Assembly: GCA_026770025.1 (NCBI GenBank)
Contig: JAMXDE010000063.1
Span: 1 to 64,000, forward strand
DNA from: Craspedostauros australis
Lineage: Eukaryota; Bacillariophyta; Bacillariophyceae; Mastogloiales; Achnanthaceae
DNA length: 64,000 bases
Direction: 5' to 3'
Numbering within the stretch: the first letter of the stretch is position 1; each line of letters begins with the position of its first letter. Made by a program: the position numbers and the translations under genes. Positions 1 through 11,607 of this stretch are shown here, one piece after another. Below the pieces are notes generated by a model. It was given only the letters and a program-made list of their open reading frames with translations, did not search any database and was not told the origin of the DNA.

Positions 1-21
1 CGTGCGCGCGTCAATACTGGT

Positions 22-66
22 GCTGTGCTGTGCTGTGCTGTGCTGTGCTGTGCTGTGCTGTGCTGT
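22..66 (+). repeat. CTGTG microsatellite (copy 1)
   Basis: About nine tandem 5-base units. The counterpart in copy 2 is the CACAG array at about 16130-16180, with a different unit number. Confidence 0.85.
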
Positions 67-652
67 TCTCACTTGTGTGCCTGGTGTGCGTCGCGACCAG
101 CCAATCTCGTACAATCAGCTTGCAACCTCTATTGACACACAGCTAGTATTCACCATGATTCCCTTGTTGTTAGACCATGTGTGCTGAATCAATCCAATCG
201 TTGTTCGAGTTTGAGTCCTTTGTGTCAGTCCACTTCGTTTCGAAAGATCCAAGAAAACTACTCGATAGAATTCGGAAAATGTGATGCGGGTTTCAGACCC
301 AAGACAAAATTAGGAAGATGATCCAAGAGGATCAAAGAGACTCTATTAGACCTCACAAACATGTGTCATTGCACATGTTGGGACACAGATACACTAATTA
401 GCAAGAGTAACCAGAAGTTTGGCATGGTTACAACACGATGGACAATGGTGAATAGCACCATTAGTGGGAGCCAGAAGTAGAAAACAGGAAGATGATGAGC
501 TCTTATTGATGGAAGCTCATAATCTCAACAAACTTAACTTGTAAACCATCACTTCAAACAAGCACACACAATAACACAGTTCTATCAACCTTCACCAACA
601 TTGGACGTAGTTTGTATCATCCCGCAACCACTGAACTCTTCACCTCGCAAGC
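67..652. other. Non-coding stretch upstream of transposase copy 1
   Basis: Matches the complement of 15543-16129. No supported gene; it presumably holds the transposase promoter and 5' leader. I see no clear TATA box. Confidence 0.55.
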
Positions 653-3200
653 ATGCTGCGCGCTGGTGACTGTGTGAAGGTGGCATCCCACCAGAGCTCA
701 AGCGGCAGGGTCCATGACCTGGGCGTATGTCATGTTGATTTTGCAATGAAGCAGACCACGGACGGCGCTACAGTCAAACGCAATGGGCCTCTTGCACCAG
801 GAGAGGTGGCAATGGTCATGGTGACCCCAGTGATGGGCAGAGCCGAATGTATGTTGTTCGCGAGGATCTGTGCACACCACACAGCCTCGCTACCTTCGCA
901 CGACTCGCACTGCTGGAGGCCTTGCTAAGCCTTCCCTCCTTTCTCCCCCGCATCACTCCGTCGCTGCCACGCGTGTCAACAACAAGGCTAAGCCCCACCA
1001 CACCATCCCCAACTACCACAGAATCGCAAGAAGCCAAAATCGCCGCTTTCTCGAGGTCTCGCGGCGTCAGAAAGCAACAGCAATCGCCCAGCTCACGAAC
1101 CAGATGAAGGAAAGGCGCGAAAACAAAAGGATGGTTGCGAAAGGATGGAGGGCATAGTATTGCTAAGCCTGGTAATCCTAGCAAGCGCCTTGACAAAGAA
1201 GACAATCGGAACTACACTGTTCTCTATTTCAATTTGGGTGGGATTCCTGAACATGCAGAGTTGATCGCCCATGCATGGGGTATCAACCGCACCACAGTGG
1301 GGCGCAACATTGTGAAATTCCAAACGGAGACGCTCGAATGCAAGAAGCGAAGTGACGCAGGCAGCAGCATCTTCACCTGCCCCATCAAGCAACGACAGTA
1401 CTTCACGCAGCGCGCAGCCTTTGAGAAACAACTACGTCCTTCGACATCCAGAGCAACAGTTCAAGAACGACGAAATTGCTTCTGCCTATGCCTCTGCTTC
1501 GCCGGAAGAGCTGGCATCCGCAAAAGCGCTGGCTGATTTGTGGTTGGAGCGTGGTCCCTTCCTGCAATTTGAGCTCCAGGATGTGTTGCGACGGTGCAAT
1601 GGCGCAATCTCGTGGGACAGAATTGCATGGAAACTGGCAGGCAGCGGAAACCCGCAAGTCGTTGGTCCGAAGTGTATTCGCAAATTCGTCATGGGATTGG
1701 AAGGCAGTGAGTACCGTTCTACAACAATACTCCCTCTGATCAATGGCACCACTACAGCAAAGCGCGACATCTGGGCTCAGGACTTCTGTGTGTTCTGGGA
1801 ATCAGCTGAGCTGTTTGAGAATACGCAAGTTGTCCTTGTCCACATGGACGAAAAGTGGTTCTACTCCATTGTCGCTCGCATGCATCTGAAACATGTGCCC
1901 CAGATGGGAGTTAAGCCTGTGAAGCAGACTGTGCATCACAAGTGTCACATTGACAAGACCATGGCAATTGCATCAACAGCATTTGCCCCAACAAATAACT
2001 GTTTTGCGAAAGGAGGAAAGGCGTATAAGGTGAACTTCGAACGTGTTGGGCGCATGGTCCGAGCGCAGAAGACCACGTACAAGCGAACTTGGGTCTCGCC
2101 GACCAAGTACAAGCACCTTCCTGATCCCGAGAAAATCTCTCGCAAGAAGGGTGAACTGTACTTCCAACCACTGGAAATCACGGGCAGCAAGGAAACAGAT
2201 GGTCATCGTGTTAAGCCCAAGCCGAAGTACAGCCTCAAGAAATTCTTCCGCGAAAAAGAACTCCCCGCACTGGATTCGCTCGCCAGCAAAATCAAGGCCG
2301 AAACCGGAAAGAACGTGGTGATTCGGTACCAGATGGATGGCGCAGGGCCACACAGAGACACGGAGCTACTTAGATTCATCAACAAGGAGTTCGACAGTCG
2401 CGGATGGCACTTACGACTGCAACCACCAAATTCTCCCATCACGAATGTGAAAGACGATGCGATATTCCCAGCGATGTCAAAACACGTGTCAGCATATCAA
2501 GGTGAGCACCATGGAAGCCGATTGCTTACCACTGAGGCATTGTGGAATGCTTGTGGAACCTGTTGGAAACAATTCAAGCTGGACAAGGTGGCTAGCGCGT
2601 ATGTTCGCCACCATCAGATTGCCTACGCAATTTGTGCTGCAAAAGGAGGTGACGAATTTGTGACGGAGCGCAAGGGACTGCACATGAATGTGCGGAAACA
2701 AACGTCCACGGAATTCGACAAAGAGGGCAACAAGATCGGCGTTACCGTGTCTCACACGGACTTCGTGTTGGAGGAGGATGAGGCTACCCGCGCGACCACC
2801 AACAAACCAACTGCAACAGACAACAAAGGCAAATCAGCTGACTTCAAATACGCCAAGCCCGACATCAAAGGTATGTACGATGATGCGCTCAAGGTGATGG
2901 CTGTCAGTGGACTGCAGTGCCTGAAAACGAATCTGCCAACAACCAGCAGCCTCATTCCGTTGCTGGAGAAGCAAATCGTTGCGACAACCAGAGCCAACGA
3001 GGAGGCTGAGCAACAGAAGAAAGACGAGAAGAGAAAGAAGCAACCCAGCAAGAGCAAAAGCCGACATCATTGAGCCTTGCAACAACAACAGCAAAGCCAA
3101 AGCAGCACCCACCATGAACACATTCGAAGTGGCCATGTTCGTTGGCAAGGACGAGCATCACAGCAAAGCAGAGCAGGATACCAACACAGCAGAGATGTAG
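653..3200 (+). pseudogene. Mariner-like transposase, copy 1, frame broken
   Basis: Same gene as 12996-15542, but read here in several frames: 653 to about 840, 1135 to about 1440, 1352-3073, and an end matching the copy 2 C-terminus up to the TAG at 3198-3200. The catalytic motifs HMDEKWF, QMDGAGPH and PPNSP are all present in the 1352-3073 frame. The breaks I could align are single-base length differences in short runs: one G missing near 836, one G missing near 900, an extra G near 1107, an extra C near 1438 and an extra A near 3058. That pattern fits either real decay or consensus errors in a long-read assembly; I cannot tell which. A GTGTG-rich array follows at about 3296. Confidence 0.85.
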
Positions 3201-3295
3201 CTGCAAATCAAAGTAGTAGTATTATATGTTATAGGCACACCTGTGATTGGAGTGCCTGTGTGCACATCGTCTGTTTGATGGCATGGAGGATTGTG

Positions 3296-3430
3296 ATGTG
3301 TGATGTGTGGTGTGTGGTGTGGTGTGTGGTGTGGTGTGTGGTGTGGTGTGTGGTGTGGTGTGGTGTGGTGTGGTGTGGTGTGGTGTGGTGTGGTGTGGTG
3401 TGGTGTGGTGTGGTGTGGTGTGGTGTGTGA
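3296..3430 (+). repeat. GTGTG-rich minisatellite (copy 1)
   Basis: Tandem units of GTGTG with some GTGTGTG variants, strongly G/T-biased on this strand. It begins about 95 bp downstream of the transposase stop. Copy 2 has the complement at about 12780-12900, shorter by several units, so the array is length-variable between the two transposons. Confidence 0.9.
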
Positions 3431-4602
3431 TGTTTGTTTTGTGTTTTGTGACGAGTGGTGTGAATTGTGTGACGCGGACCGTATTTTTGTGTCGTGAATG
3501 GTGTGCGTCGTGGAGCCATCGCGTCGTGGAGCCGGCACGTTGTGTTGTGCCGTTCTGGTCGGAAAATTTCCATCCGAACCACACACAAAAACGCTCCAAG
3601 GCCTCAACTGCGTCGATCGAGCGCCAGCACAATCGGTGTGTGTCGCACAAACCAATCGAATGGCAAAGCCTCCTCTTGGTTGGTACCGCACTCGTACATC
3701 TGTACCACATCGTGCCATGCCAGTATTCCGCTTTCTCTTCATCACACATGTGCAACCCTCGCGATCGTTGCTGCCATCAGTCCAAGCGTCTGTACTCGTC
3801 ACTGGAGCACCAACGATGCATCCTCTGATCATTCATCTCTGCTCGTGCCCTGCCGACGGCGCTGCCACTAGCACAATCGTCATGTATTGGTAGAGTAGAG
3901 TAGAGTAGAGTAGAGCGCAACGAATCCACACCATACCATGCTCATATGCTATACTATGCTATGTTGTGATGTGCTAGTGCAGCTCCTATAATATGTTACA
4001 TTCGATGAGCTATTCCGTCGTCTGCGTGCTGAAGACGAACACGCAGGATGCCCCCTTCTGCAGATACAGACGTTCTGGGTAACCAAACGTGGCATCACCG
4101 AGTCTTCGTTTTAGTTCGCACATAACGTTTCCTCGCTGAGGCTGGCCTCGAACAAGACAAGTTTAGAATACTCGACGAGTTGTACGACAAGAACGCAAGT
4201 GCACTCGTATGGATGTCTGGACGGAGTGGTTGAAACTGTAGTCAAGTTGTGTGGTTCATCTTCGGATATGCTCCCTTGAAGTCATGGGCAAAGGTACCAT
4301 ATCATGCTATACTAGCACATGGAAGTACGAGAATGCACAACTGGCAAGGCGCAGCACAGCACAGGATGCAAACGATTGTTCCATGACTGTATTGTAACAT
4401 GTATTCTATTCTTCGATCATCGTGCCATATGCAACGATGGAGTTGAGTTGAGCCATTCGTTCTGAATATGGATCGCATCCATGCTGTCTTGCCGCTGCGG
4501 AAGATGCGACCGTATGAGCATGGGCGTACATGTGGATACGTTGTGATGTTTGTACTCCCACTCCTGTTCGCGCCCTGAGAGTGCGGTCAGCCATTTCATT
4601 TT
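3431..4602. other. Non-coding interval between transposase and cargo gene, copy 1
   Basis: Complement of about 11608-12779. It holds a TAGAG microsatellite at 3891-3915. Short open frames here overlap on both strands and show no protein-like features. Single-base differences from copy 2 occur near 3619, 3779 and 4140. Confidence 0.6.
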
Positions 4603-7325
4603 TCAAGAGCATGCATCGTTATTTTGTCCAGGGCAGTCGTTGGATGGGCTGTCGATGGTGTAGGTCCAGCCAGGAGAGCCGCTGCACATGTCTGTCGCCA
4701 TGCAGTCCTGACAGTTGCTTGGAGCCGCGCAGGTGTTCGCCGCCACGACCAGATCATCAACCGCCAAGTTGGAGTTTGCAACACCGTTACAGCTGTCTTG
4801 TGACAAGCATGTGCCACTGCCGATGGTGATACAACCGAGAGTCTTGAACGGGCCAGCGTGAACATTCTGACTAGCGCGTTGTCCCTCACAAGCGTTCATC
4901 CCCACGTCGATGTTGGCAAGCGTAGGTGTGGCGATACTGGGAGACTGGTCGGCGCAAATTCCAAGGCCTTTGCAGCCGTCCCCGCCATTTCATCCTGCGT
5001 GTTGGGTCCAGATGTTACCATAGATGTTCTGCCCAAGATTCTCGCAGCTGTTTGTGCTGGTTCATGCGGCTGGCCCGATGATCTGGTAGCCAATGGTGGC
5101 CGTGGCACTGGGAGGGCTGGAAAAAGATCCAAGATTCTTGCAGGATTTTGGTCCCAGACAGCTGCTGAGGATGATGGCATCCTTCGAAACCTCTTCGCAG
5201 GAACTATCACTTGCACATGAGTCCAGGGTGATGATGATGTCGCCCCTGAGAGTCCAACCGAGAGTTCCTCAGCGGCAGGCCCTGCCCACAGCACCGCATC
5301 TCGTGGATAGGCTTGCGGCGTTCGCAGTGAGAAGGATGCCATCGCCTTCGAGAGCAGTGAGGATGGCTGCGATTGCTTGGGGGTCATTCTTGATGCGATC
5401 AAATCGTACCTGCGCCTGTTGCTGCGACGTCCGGCTGCCTTGGTCGTCATCGCATCCGAAGATGCTTTTCACGAACCTGTCCTTGTTCGTTGGGAGAGAC
5501 TCGTTGTTGTTGACGAATTGTGCGCATGTGCCCACATCATCATCGCAGAGGACGACTTGTCTGGAGGTGAAGCCCGCAGTAACCTCCCCAGCCTCATTCA
5601 AGCAAAGGGTCTGCAGGGTGGTCTTGTTGATGGTTGGGGAGTTTGTTGGAACAAAAGTTGACAGATCGGATGGCTGCTCTGTCGGAATCATCGTTGGGGT
5701 ATCGCTTGCCAGCGGAGAAGGGGGCGAAAGTTGGGCAATCTGTTGGGCGTTGGTCTTTGTTGATGCAGAATTGATCGACCCTTTTCACTGGTTGGGTCGC
5801 CATCGACGTCTTTGGGGCAGGCGACGGCAGCATCGTAGATAATGAAGACTTCGTCGCTGTCGCAGTTGGTTTTTGTCATGCATTCGTAGCATGCGCCGCT
5901 GCTGTCACAGCCATAGTCTGGCACAATGATGTCAGTTGTCACTGAGTCACCGAATCCCAATCCCGGGCAAGCGTAGGCTGCGGCGCAGGCATTGTCGCCG
6001 ATGCTCAAGCTGCCCTGAATCTTCGCAGGTGATGGCAACGATGTGCATGTGCAGTCGTAGTAACCGCTCGCATGTGCTGCGGTGCATGCATATTCACCAA
6101 GGCATGCGTTGAACCCAATTCTGACGTGGCTCTGGGAACGGCTGGGCCCGTACTGTTCAACGCGGTAGCCAACGCTCGCACAGGCGTAGGGTCCAACGCA
6201 GGCGCCGCTTTGTATGATGGCGTCTCTGTAGGAGTATGTGCCAGCAAGGACGCAGGAAAGATAATCAGTGCAGGCCAGTTGACCAATGAAGGTGACACCG
6301 TATGTTGGGTGAGGACCATAGCAATTGGAAACATAAAGAGAGTTCATGCCGGCGCATACCCCTTTGCTGGTACAGGATGAAGCCAGGACCAATGTGTTTC
6401 GTCCCATCCTGTCGCAAGATCCAGACCCAATGCAGGCAGTGGTGGCAATGGTCATGAAACTGTAACCGTCGGCGCTGGTACAGTGATACTTCTCTGCACA
6501 GCTTGGAGCCCCAGCGTCCTGGCACATGTAGTAGATGTCCTCGCCACCGAGAGCTGTGAGCAGAGTGGTGCCGGCGGCGGACAATAGCTTCAGCTCCTCA
6601 GCTAGCAAGGGGCTGGACGCATATCGGTTGAATAGCTTGTGCGCATCCCCCTCGGTCAAGAGGCCAGCGCATGCAAAGTAATTCTGCAATCCTGGTGTGC
6701 TTCGAACAGCAGTGACGGCCTTGCGGTACGATGTCTTGGATGGATTGCAGATGATGGTCTTTGGCTCGGATGCCTCCGGCAGAAAGCATGGCGGTGCAAC
6801 ATCTGGCTCGCAGGCCACGGAGATGCTGGAATCAAATGCAAACGAGATGGTTGTCGGTGCAGATGTAGGCCCTGATGTCGGCATGCTGGTTGCTCCGCCT
6901 GTTGGCTGGTCAGTCGGTGATGAGGTAGGCCTCAGGGTTGGATTGCTGGTCGGCAAGGCAACTGGCCGCCCAGTTGGCCTTGAAGTTGGTGCCCCAGTTG
7001 GTGGCAAGGTTGGTGTAGAAGTCGGTGTTGTCGTCATTATTCAGGCCAACGCAGTTGGTGCCAATGTAGGAGAGCTGGTAGGCGAACTGGTTGGTGCCAC
7101 ACTGGGATTGCTGCTTGGATTGTTGGACGGTGCTCCCGTCTGTTTGTTACCCTTGACGTTCTTTGGAATGAAACCGCCGTCGCCCTTCAGCAGTCTGGTT
7201 GCCTGCATCGCAACATGAAGTTCGTTGGTTGGGTCAATCAATCTATGGCCGCGAAGGATGGCATCGATCGTCTTGCATTTGGCGAGCAAGATCGCCGTGA
7301 TGGTAACTGCCTTGAAGTTGAGCAT
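4603..7325 (-). pseudogene. PT-repeat / cysteine-rich secreted protein gene, cargo copy 1
   Basis: Mirror copy of 8885-11607; the predicted peptides of the two are identical throughout, including the same in-frame stops and frame changes. It starts at 7325 (minus strand) with a hydrophobic N-terminus (residues 4-24), then PT/SPT repeats, then a long cysteine-rich part ending at 4603. Because both transposon copies share every defect, the gene had decayed, or had acquired its present exon structure, before the element duplicated. See the copy at 8885 for domain detail. Confidence 0.75.
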
Positions 7326-8029
7326 CTTCGGTTTCCACGTGATCTTTGCTTGGTTGTGGTTTGCTGGAATGCTGTTTCTTTCCTCTCGAATTTGGACAAG
7401 CGGTTTACTATTGCTCGTATTTGCTTCGAGGCTCCTTCACACTCGTGGCTGGATCGGTACTTTCGGTTGTGTTGATGTCGTCCCTTGCGCCTTGGCGTTC
7501 ATGCAGGAGGATCGTGCTGCACGGTTGCGCAGGATGCATACCGTACCACGTTGATCATGTGCGCACCGCATGTTATCGGAGAAGAAAAATGGAAACAGCA
7601 ACAGTGGCAAGAATGTGGATTGGCTGAGCTGTGCATGCATCATTCACAGGATTGGCAGCCGAGGTGAAGACGATGTTGTGGTGATTGGCGAAGCACTGTC
7701 GTCTGCGTCGTACAGATTGCCAATGCGCTTCGTTGTATTCCGAGACGATTGGATGTTGCTGGTTTCCATTGTGAGACTGGTCAACGTGGAGTGTTGTTGG
7801 CTGTCCTGGCCTGGCACATTCTGTTGTCGCCGCGCGCAGTCATCATCTTGTCTTGCGGAGGAAGAGTCACACGATGTCTCTTCCTCTGTTGTGACTCGTT
7901 TCTCATGACGTGGAATACGTTCCCTGTGACGTAGAAGACGGATCAGCGAGAGCAAACACACAATAGCTCTAAATATCCAATCGCCGTTTCTCCCAAAAGC
8001 AAGCAAACCAGTGACAACAAGGGGCCAAA
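7326..8029. other. Subterminal region of element copy 1, between cargo start and TIR
   Basis: Complement of 8181-8884. It should contain the cargo promoter. Open frames in this interval (for example 7644-8156, minus strand) run across the transposon/host junction and are not supported as genes. Confidence 0.5.
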
Positions 8030-8079
8030 ACTCCACAACTAGTGTTATCGTGAGTGCATCAACTGCGACCTGGAGGTAG
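8030..8079 (-). repeat. 50-bp terminal inverted repeat, inner end of element copy 1
   Basis: Read on the minus strand it starts CTACCTCCAGGTCGCAGTTG and is identical to 8131-8180. It abuts the TA at 8080-8081. Confidence 0.93.
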
Positions 8080-8130
8080 TAAGTGTGGCGTGGCACGAAC
8101 ATGGCGCAGATAGTCGTCCGGTTGCGAATA
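8080..8130. other. Host DNA trapped between the two transposons, with both TA target sites
   Basis: TA (8080-8081), 47 bp, TA (8129-8130). The 47 bp match 60604-60650, upstream of ATPase copy 2, except for three substitutions in the last five bases, and the TA-to-TA spacing of 49 bp is the same in both. This is therefore part of the original ATPase upstream region, cut off from its gene by 9.66 kb of transposon. Confidence 0.9.
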
Positions 8131-8180
8131 CTACCTCCAGGTCGCAGTTGATGCACTCACGATAACACTAGTTGTGGAGT
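8131..8180 (+). repeat. 50-bp terminal inverted repeat, left end of element copy 2
   Basis: Starts CTACCTCCAGGTCGCAGTTG and abuts the TA at 8129-8130. It matches the complement of 17738-17787 at 49 of 50 positions; similarity stops after the fiftieth base, which defines the repeat length. Confidence 0.93.
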
Positions 8181-8884
8181 TTTGGCCCCTTGTTGTCACT
8201 GGTTTGCTTGCTTTTGGGAGAAACGGCGATTGGATATTTAGAGCTATTGTGTGTTTGCTCTCGCTGATCCGTCTTCTACGTCACAGGGAACGTATTCCAC
8301 GTCATGAGAAACGAGTCACAACAGAGGAAGAGACATCGTGTGACTCTTCCTCCGCAAGACAAGATGATGACTGCGCGCGGCGACAACAGAATGTGCCAGG
8401 CCAGGACAGCCAACAACACTCCACGTTGACCAGTCTCACAATGGAAACCAGCAACATCCAATCGTCTCGGAATACAACGAAGCGCATTGGCAATCTGTAC
8501 GACGCAGACGACAGTGCTTCGCCAATCACCACAACATCGTCTTCACCTCGGCTGCCAATCCTGTGAATGATGCATGCACAGCTCAGCCAATCCACATTCT
8601 TGCCACTGTTGCTGTTTCCATTTTTCTTCTCCGATAACATGCGGTGCGCACATGATCAACGTGGTACGGTATGCATCCTGCGCAACCGTGCAGCACGATC
8701 CTCCTGCATGAACGCCAAGGCGCAAGGGACGACATCAACACAACCGAAAGTACCGATCCAGCCACGAGTGTGAAGGAGCCTCGAAGCAAATACGAGCAAT
8801 AGTAAACCGCTTGTCCAAATTCGAGAGGAAAGAAACAGCATTCCAGCAAACCACAACCAAGCAAAGATCACGTGGAAACCGAAG
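8181..8884. other. Subterminal region of element copy 2, between TIR and cargo start
   Basis: An open frame of 130 codons begins at a GTG inside the TIR (8174-8566). It has a hydrophobic stretch and a Ser/Thr-rich tail, but no ATG near its start and no recognisable family. Treated as non-coding leader. Confidence 0.5.
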
Positions 8885-11607
8885 ATGCTCAACTTCAAGG
8901 CAGTTACCATCACGGCGATCTTGCTCGCCAAATGCAAGACGATCGATGCCATCCTTCGCGGCCATAGATTGATTGACCCAACCAACGAACTTCATGTTGC
9001 GATGCAGGCAACCAGACTGCTGAAGGGCGACGGCGGTTTCATTCCAAAGAACGTCAAGGGTAACAAACAGACGGGAGCACCGTCCAACAATCCAAGCAGC
9101 AATCCCAGTGTGGCACCAACCAGTTCGCCTACCAGCTCTCCTACATTGGCACCAACTGCGTTGGCCTGAATAATGACGACAACACCGACTTCTACACCAA
9201 CCTTGCCACCAACTGGGGCACCAACTTCAAGGCCAACTGGGCGGCCAGTTGCCTTGCCGACCAGCAATCCAACCCTGAGGCCTACCTCATCACCGACTGA
9301 CCAGCCAACAGGCGGAGCAACCAGCATGCCGACATCAGGGCCTACATCTGCACCGACAACCATCTCGTTTGCATTTGATTCCAGCATCTCCGTGGCCTGC
9401 GAGCCAGATGTTGCACCGCCATGCTTTCTGCCGGAGGCATCCGAGCCAAAGACCATCATCTGCAATCCATCCAAGACATCGTACCGCAAGGCCGTCACTG
9501 CTGTTCGAAGCACACCAGGATTGCAGAATTACTTTGCATGCGCTGGCCTCTTGACCGAGGGGGATGCGCACAAGCTATTCAACCGATATGCGTCCAGCCC
9601 CTTGCTAGCTGAGGAGCTGAAGCTATTGTCCGCCGCCGGCACCACTCTGCTCACAGCTCTCGGTGGCGAGGACATCTACTACATGTGCCAGGACGCTGGG
9701 GCTCCAAGCTGTGCAGAGAAGTATCACTGTACCAGCGCCGACGGTTACAGTTTCATGACCATTGCCACCACTGCCTGCATTGGGTCTGGATCTTGCGACA
9801 GGATGGGACGAAACACATTGGTCCTGGCTTCATCCTGTACCAGCAAAGGGGTATGCGCCGGCATGAACTCTCTTTATGTTTCCAATTGCTATGGTCCTCA
9901 CCCAACATACGGTGTCACCTTCATTGGTCAACTGGCCTGCACTGATTATCTTTCCTGCGTCCTTGCTGGCACATACTCCTACAGAGACGCCATCATACAA
10001 AGCGGCGCCTGCGTTGGACCCTACGCCTGTGCGAGCGTTGGCTACCGCGTTGAACAGTACGGGCCCAGCCGTTCCCAGAGCCACGTCAGAATTGGGTTCA
10101 ACGCATGCCTTGGTGAATATGCATGCACCGCAGCACATGCGAGCGGTTACTACGACTGCACATGCACATCGTTGCCATCACCTGCGAAGATTCAGGGCAG
10201 CTTGAGCATCGGCGACAATGCCTGCGCCGCAGCCTACGCTTGCCCGGGATTGGGATTCGGTGACTCAGTGACAACTGACATCATTGTGCCAGACTATGGC
10301 TGTGACAGCAGCGGCGCATGCTACGAATGCATGACAAAAACCAACTGCGACAGCGACGAAGTCTTCATTATCTACGATGCTGCCGTCGCCTGCCCCAAAG
10401 ACGTCGATGGCGACCCAACCAGTGAAAAGGGTCGATCAATTCTGCATCAACAAAGACCAACGCCCAACAGATTGCCCAACTTTCGCCCCCTTCTCCGCTG
10501 GCAAGCGATACCCCAACGATGATTCCGACAGAGCAGCCATCCGATCTGTCAACTTTTGTTCCAACAAACTCCCCAACCATCAACAAGACCACCCTGCAGA
10601 CCCTTTGCTTGAATGAGGCTGGGGAGGTTACTGCGGGCTTCACCTCCAGACAAGTCGTCCTCTGCGATGATGATGTGGGCACATGCGCACAATTCGTCAA
10701 CAACAACGAGTCTCTCCCAACGAACAAGGACAGGTTCGTGAAAAGCATCTTCGGATGCGATGACGACCAAGGCAGCCGGACGTCGCAGCAACAGGCGCAG
10801 GTACGATTTGATCGCATCAAGAATGACCCCCAAGCAATCGCAGCCATCCTCACTGCTCTCGAAGGCGATGGCATCCTTCTCACTGCGAACGCCGCAAGCC
10901 TATCCACGAGATGCGGTGCTGTGGGCAGGGCCTGCCGCTGAGGAACTCTCGGTTGGACTCTCAGGGGCGACATCATCATCACCCTGGACTCATGTGCAAG
11001 TGATAGTTCCTGCGAAGAGGTTTCGAAGGATGCCATCATCCTCAGCAGCTGTCTGGGACCAAAATCCTGCAAGAATCTTGGATCTTTTTCCAGCCCTCCC
11101 AGTGCCACGGCCACCATTGGCTACCAGATCATCGGGCCAGCCGCATGAACCAGCACAAACAGCTGCGAGAATCTTGGGCAGAACATCTATGGTAACATCT
11201 GGACCCAACACGCAGGATGAAATGGCGGGGACGGCTGCAAAGGCCTTGGAATTTGCGCCGACCAGTCTCCCAGTATCGCCACACCTACGCTTGCCAACAT
11301 CGACGTGGGGATGAACGCTTGTGAGGGACAACGCGCTAGTCAGAATGTTCACGCTGGCCCGTTCAAGACTCTCGGTTGTATCACCATCGGCAGTGGCACA
11401 TGCTTGTCACAAGACAGCTGTAACGGTGTTGCAAACTCCAACTTGGCGGTTGATGATCTGGTCGTGGCGGCGAACACCTGCGCGGCTCCAAGCAACTGTC
11501 AGGACTGCATGGCGACAGACATGTGCAGCGGCTCTCCTGGCTGGACCTACACCATCGACAGCCCATCCAACGACTGCCCTGGACAAAATAACGATGCATG
11601 CTCTTGA
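8885..11607 (+). pseudogene. PT-repeat / cysteine-rich secreted protein gene, cargo copy 2
   Basis: The reading frame opens at 8885 with a hydrophobic segment (MLNFKAVTITAILLAKC...) that could be a signal peptide. PT, SPT and PTSxPT repeats follow, a linker style common in diatom cell-wall and secreted proteins. An in-frame TGA at 9167 splits the linker; the same frame continues from 9173 (449 codons). This part has about 30 cysteines and repeated blocks of the form IGxxAC-x3-AC. The frame changes around 10410-10510 and then runs in frame 1 to 11607, crossing TGA codons at 10939, 11146 and 11218; Cys-rich blocks continue on both sides of each. The frame changes and stops suggest a pseudogene; unrecognised introns are the alternative. 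Function unknown; by composition an extracellular or cell-wall protein. It is unrelated to transposition, so I read it as captured host DNA. Confidence 0.72.

Larger units (their letters stand above)
1..8079 (+). mobile_element. Tc1/mariner-like element, copy 1 (partial, runs off window start)
   Basis: This is an inverted copy of the element at 8131-17787. Position x here matches the complement of about 16210-x, exactly in the inner half. Its inner end is a 50-bp terminal inverted repeat (8030-8079) followed by a TA target-site dinucleotide (8080-8081). If it is the same length as copy 2, its outer end lies about 1.6 kb before the window. It carries a transposase copy (653-3200, plus strand) with several frame breaks and a cargo copy (4603-7325, minus strand). 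The part from about 4150 to 8079 looked identical to copy 2 wherever compared. The part from 1 to about 4150 shows scattered one-base length differences, mostly in short homopolymers, and repeat-number changes. Seen directly: arms, repeats, TA. Family assignment rests on the transposase. Confidence 0.88.

Noticed and set aside
3158-3832. His/Thr/Pro-repeat frames over the GTGTG array, both strands
   Set aside because: Pure translation of the microsatellite; all frames are open because the repeat lacks stops.
7644-8156. 170-codon frame crossing the element/host junction
   Set aside because: Its start lies in the trapped host DNA and it reads through the TIR; the right-arm counterpart begins at a GTG. 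No family features.
9167-11220. Selenoprotein reading of the cargo TGA codons
   Set aside because: The positions are not in a redox motif, a frame change is also present, and no SECIS-like structure was recognised.
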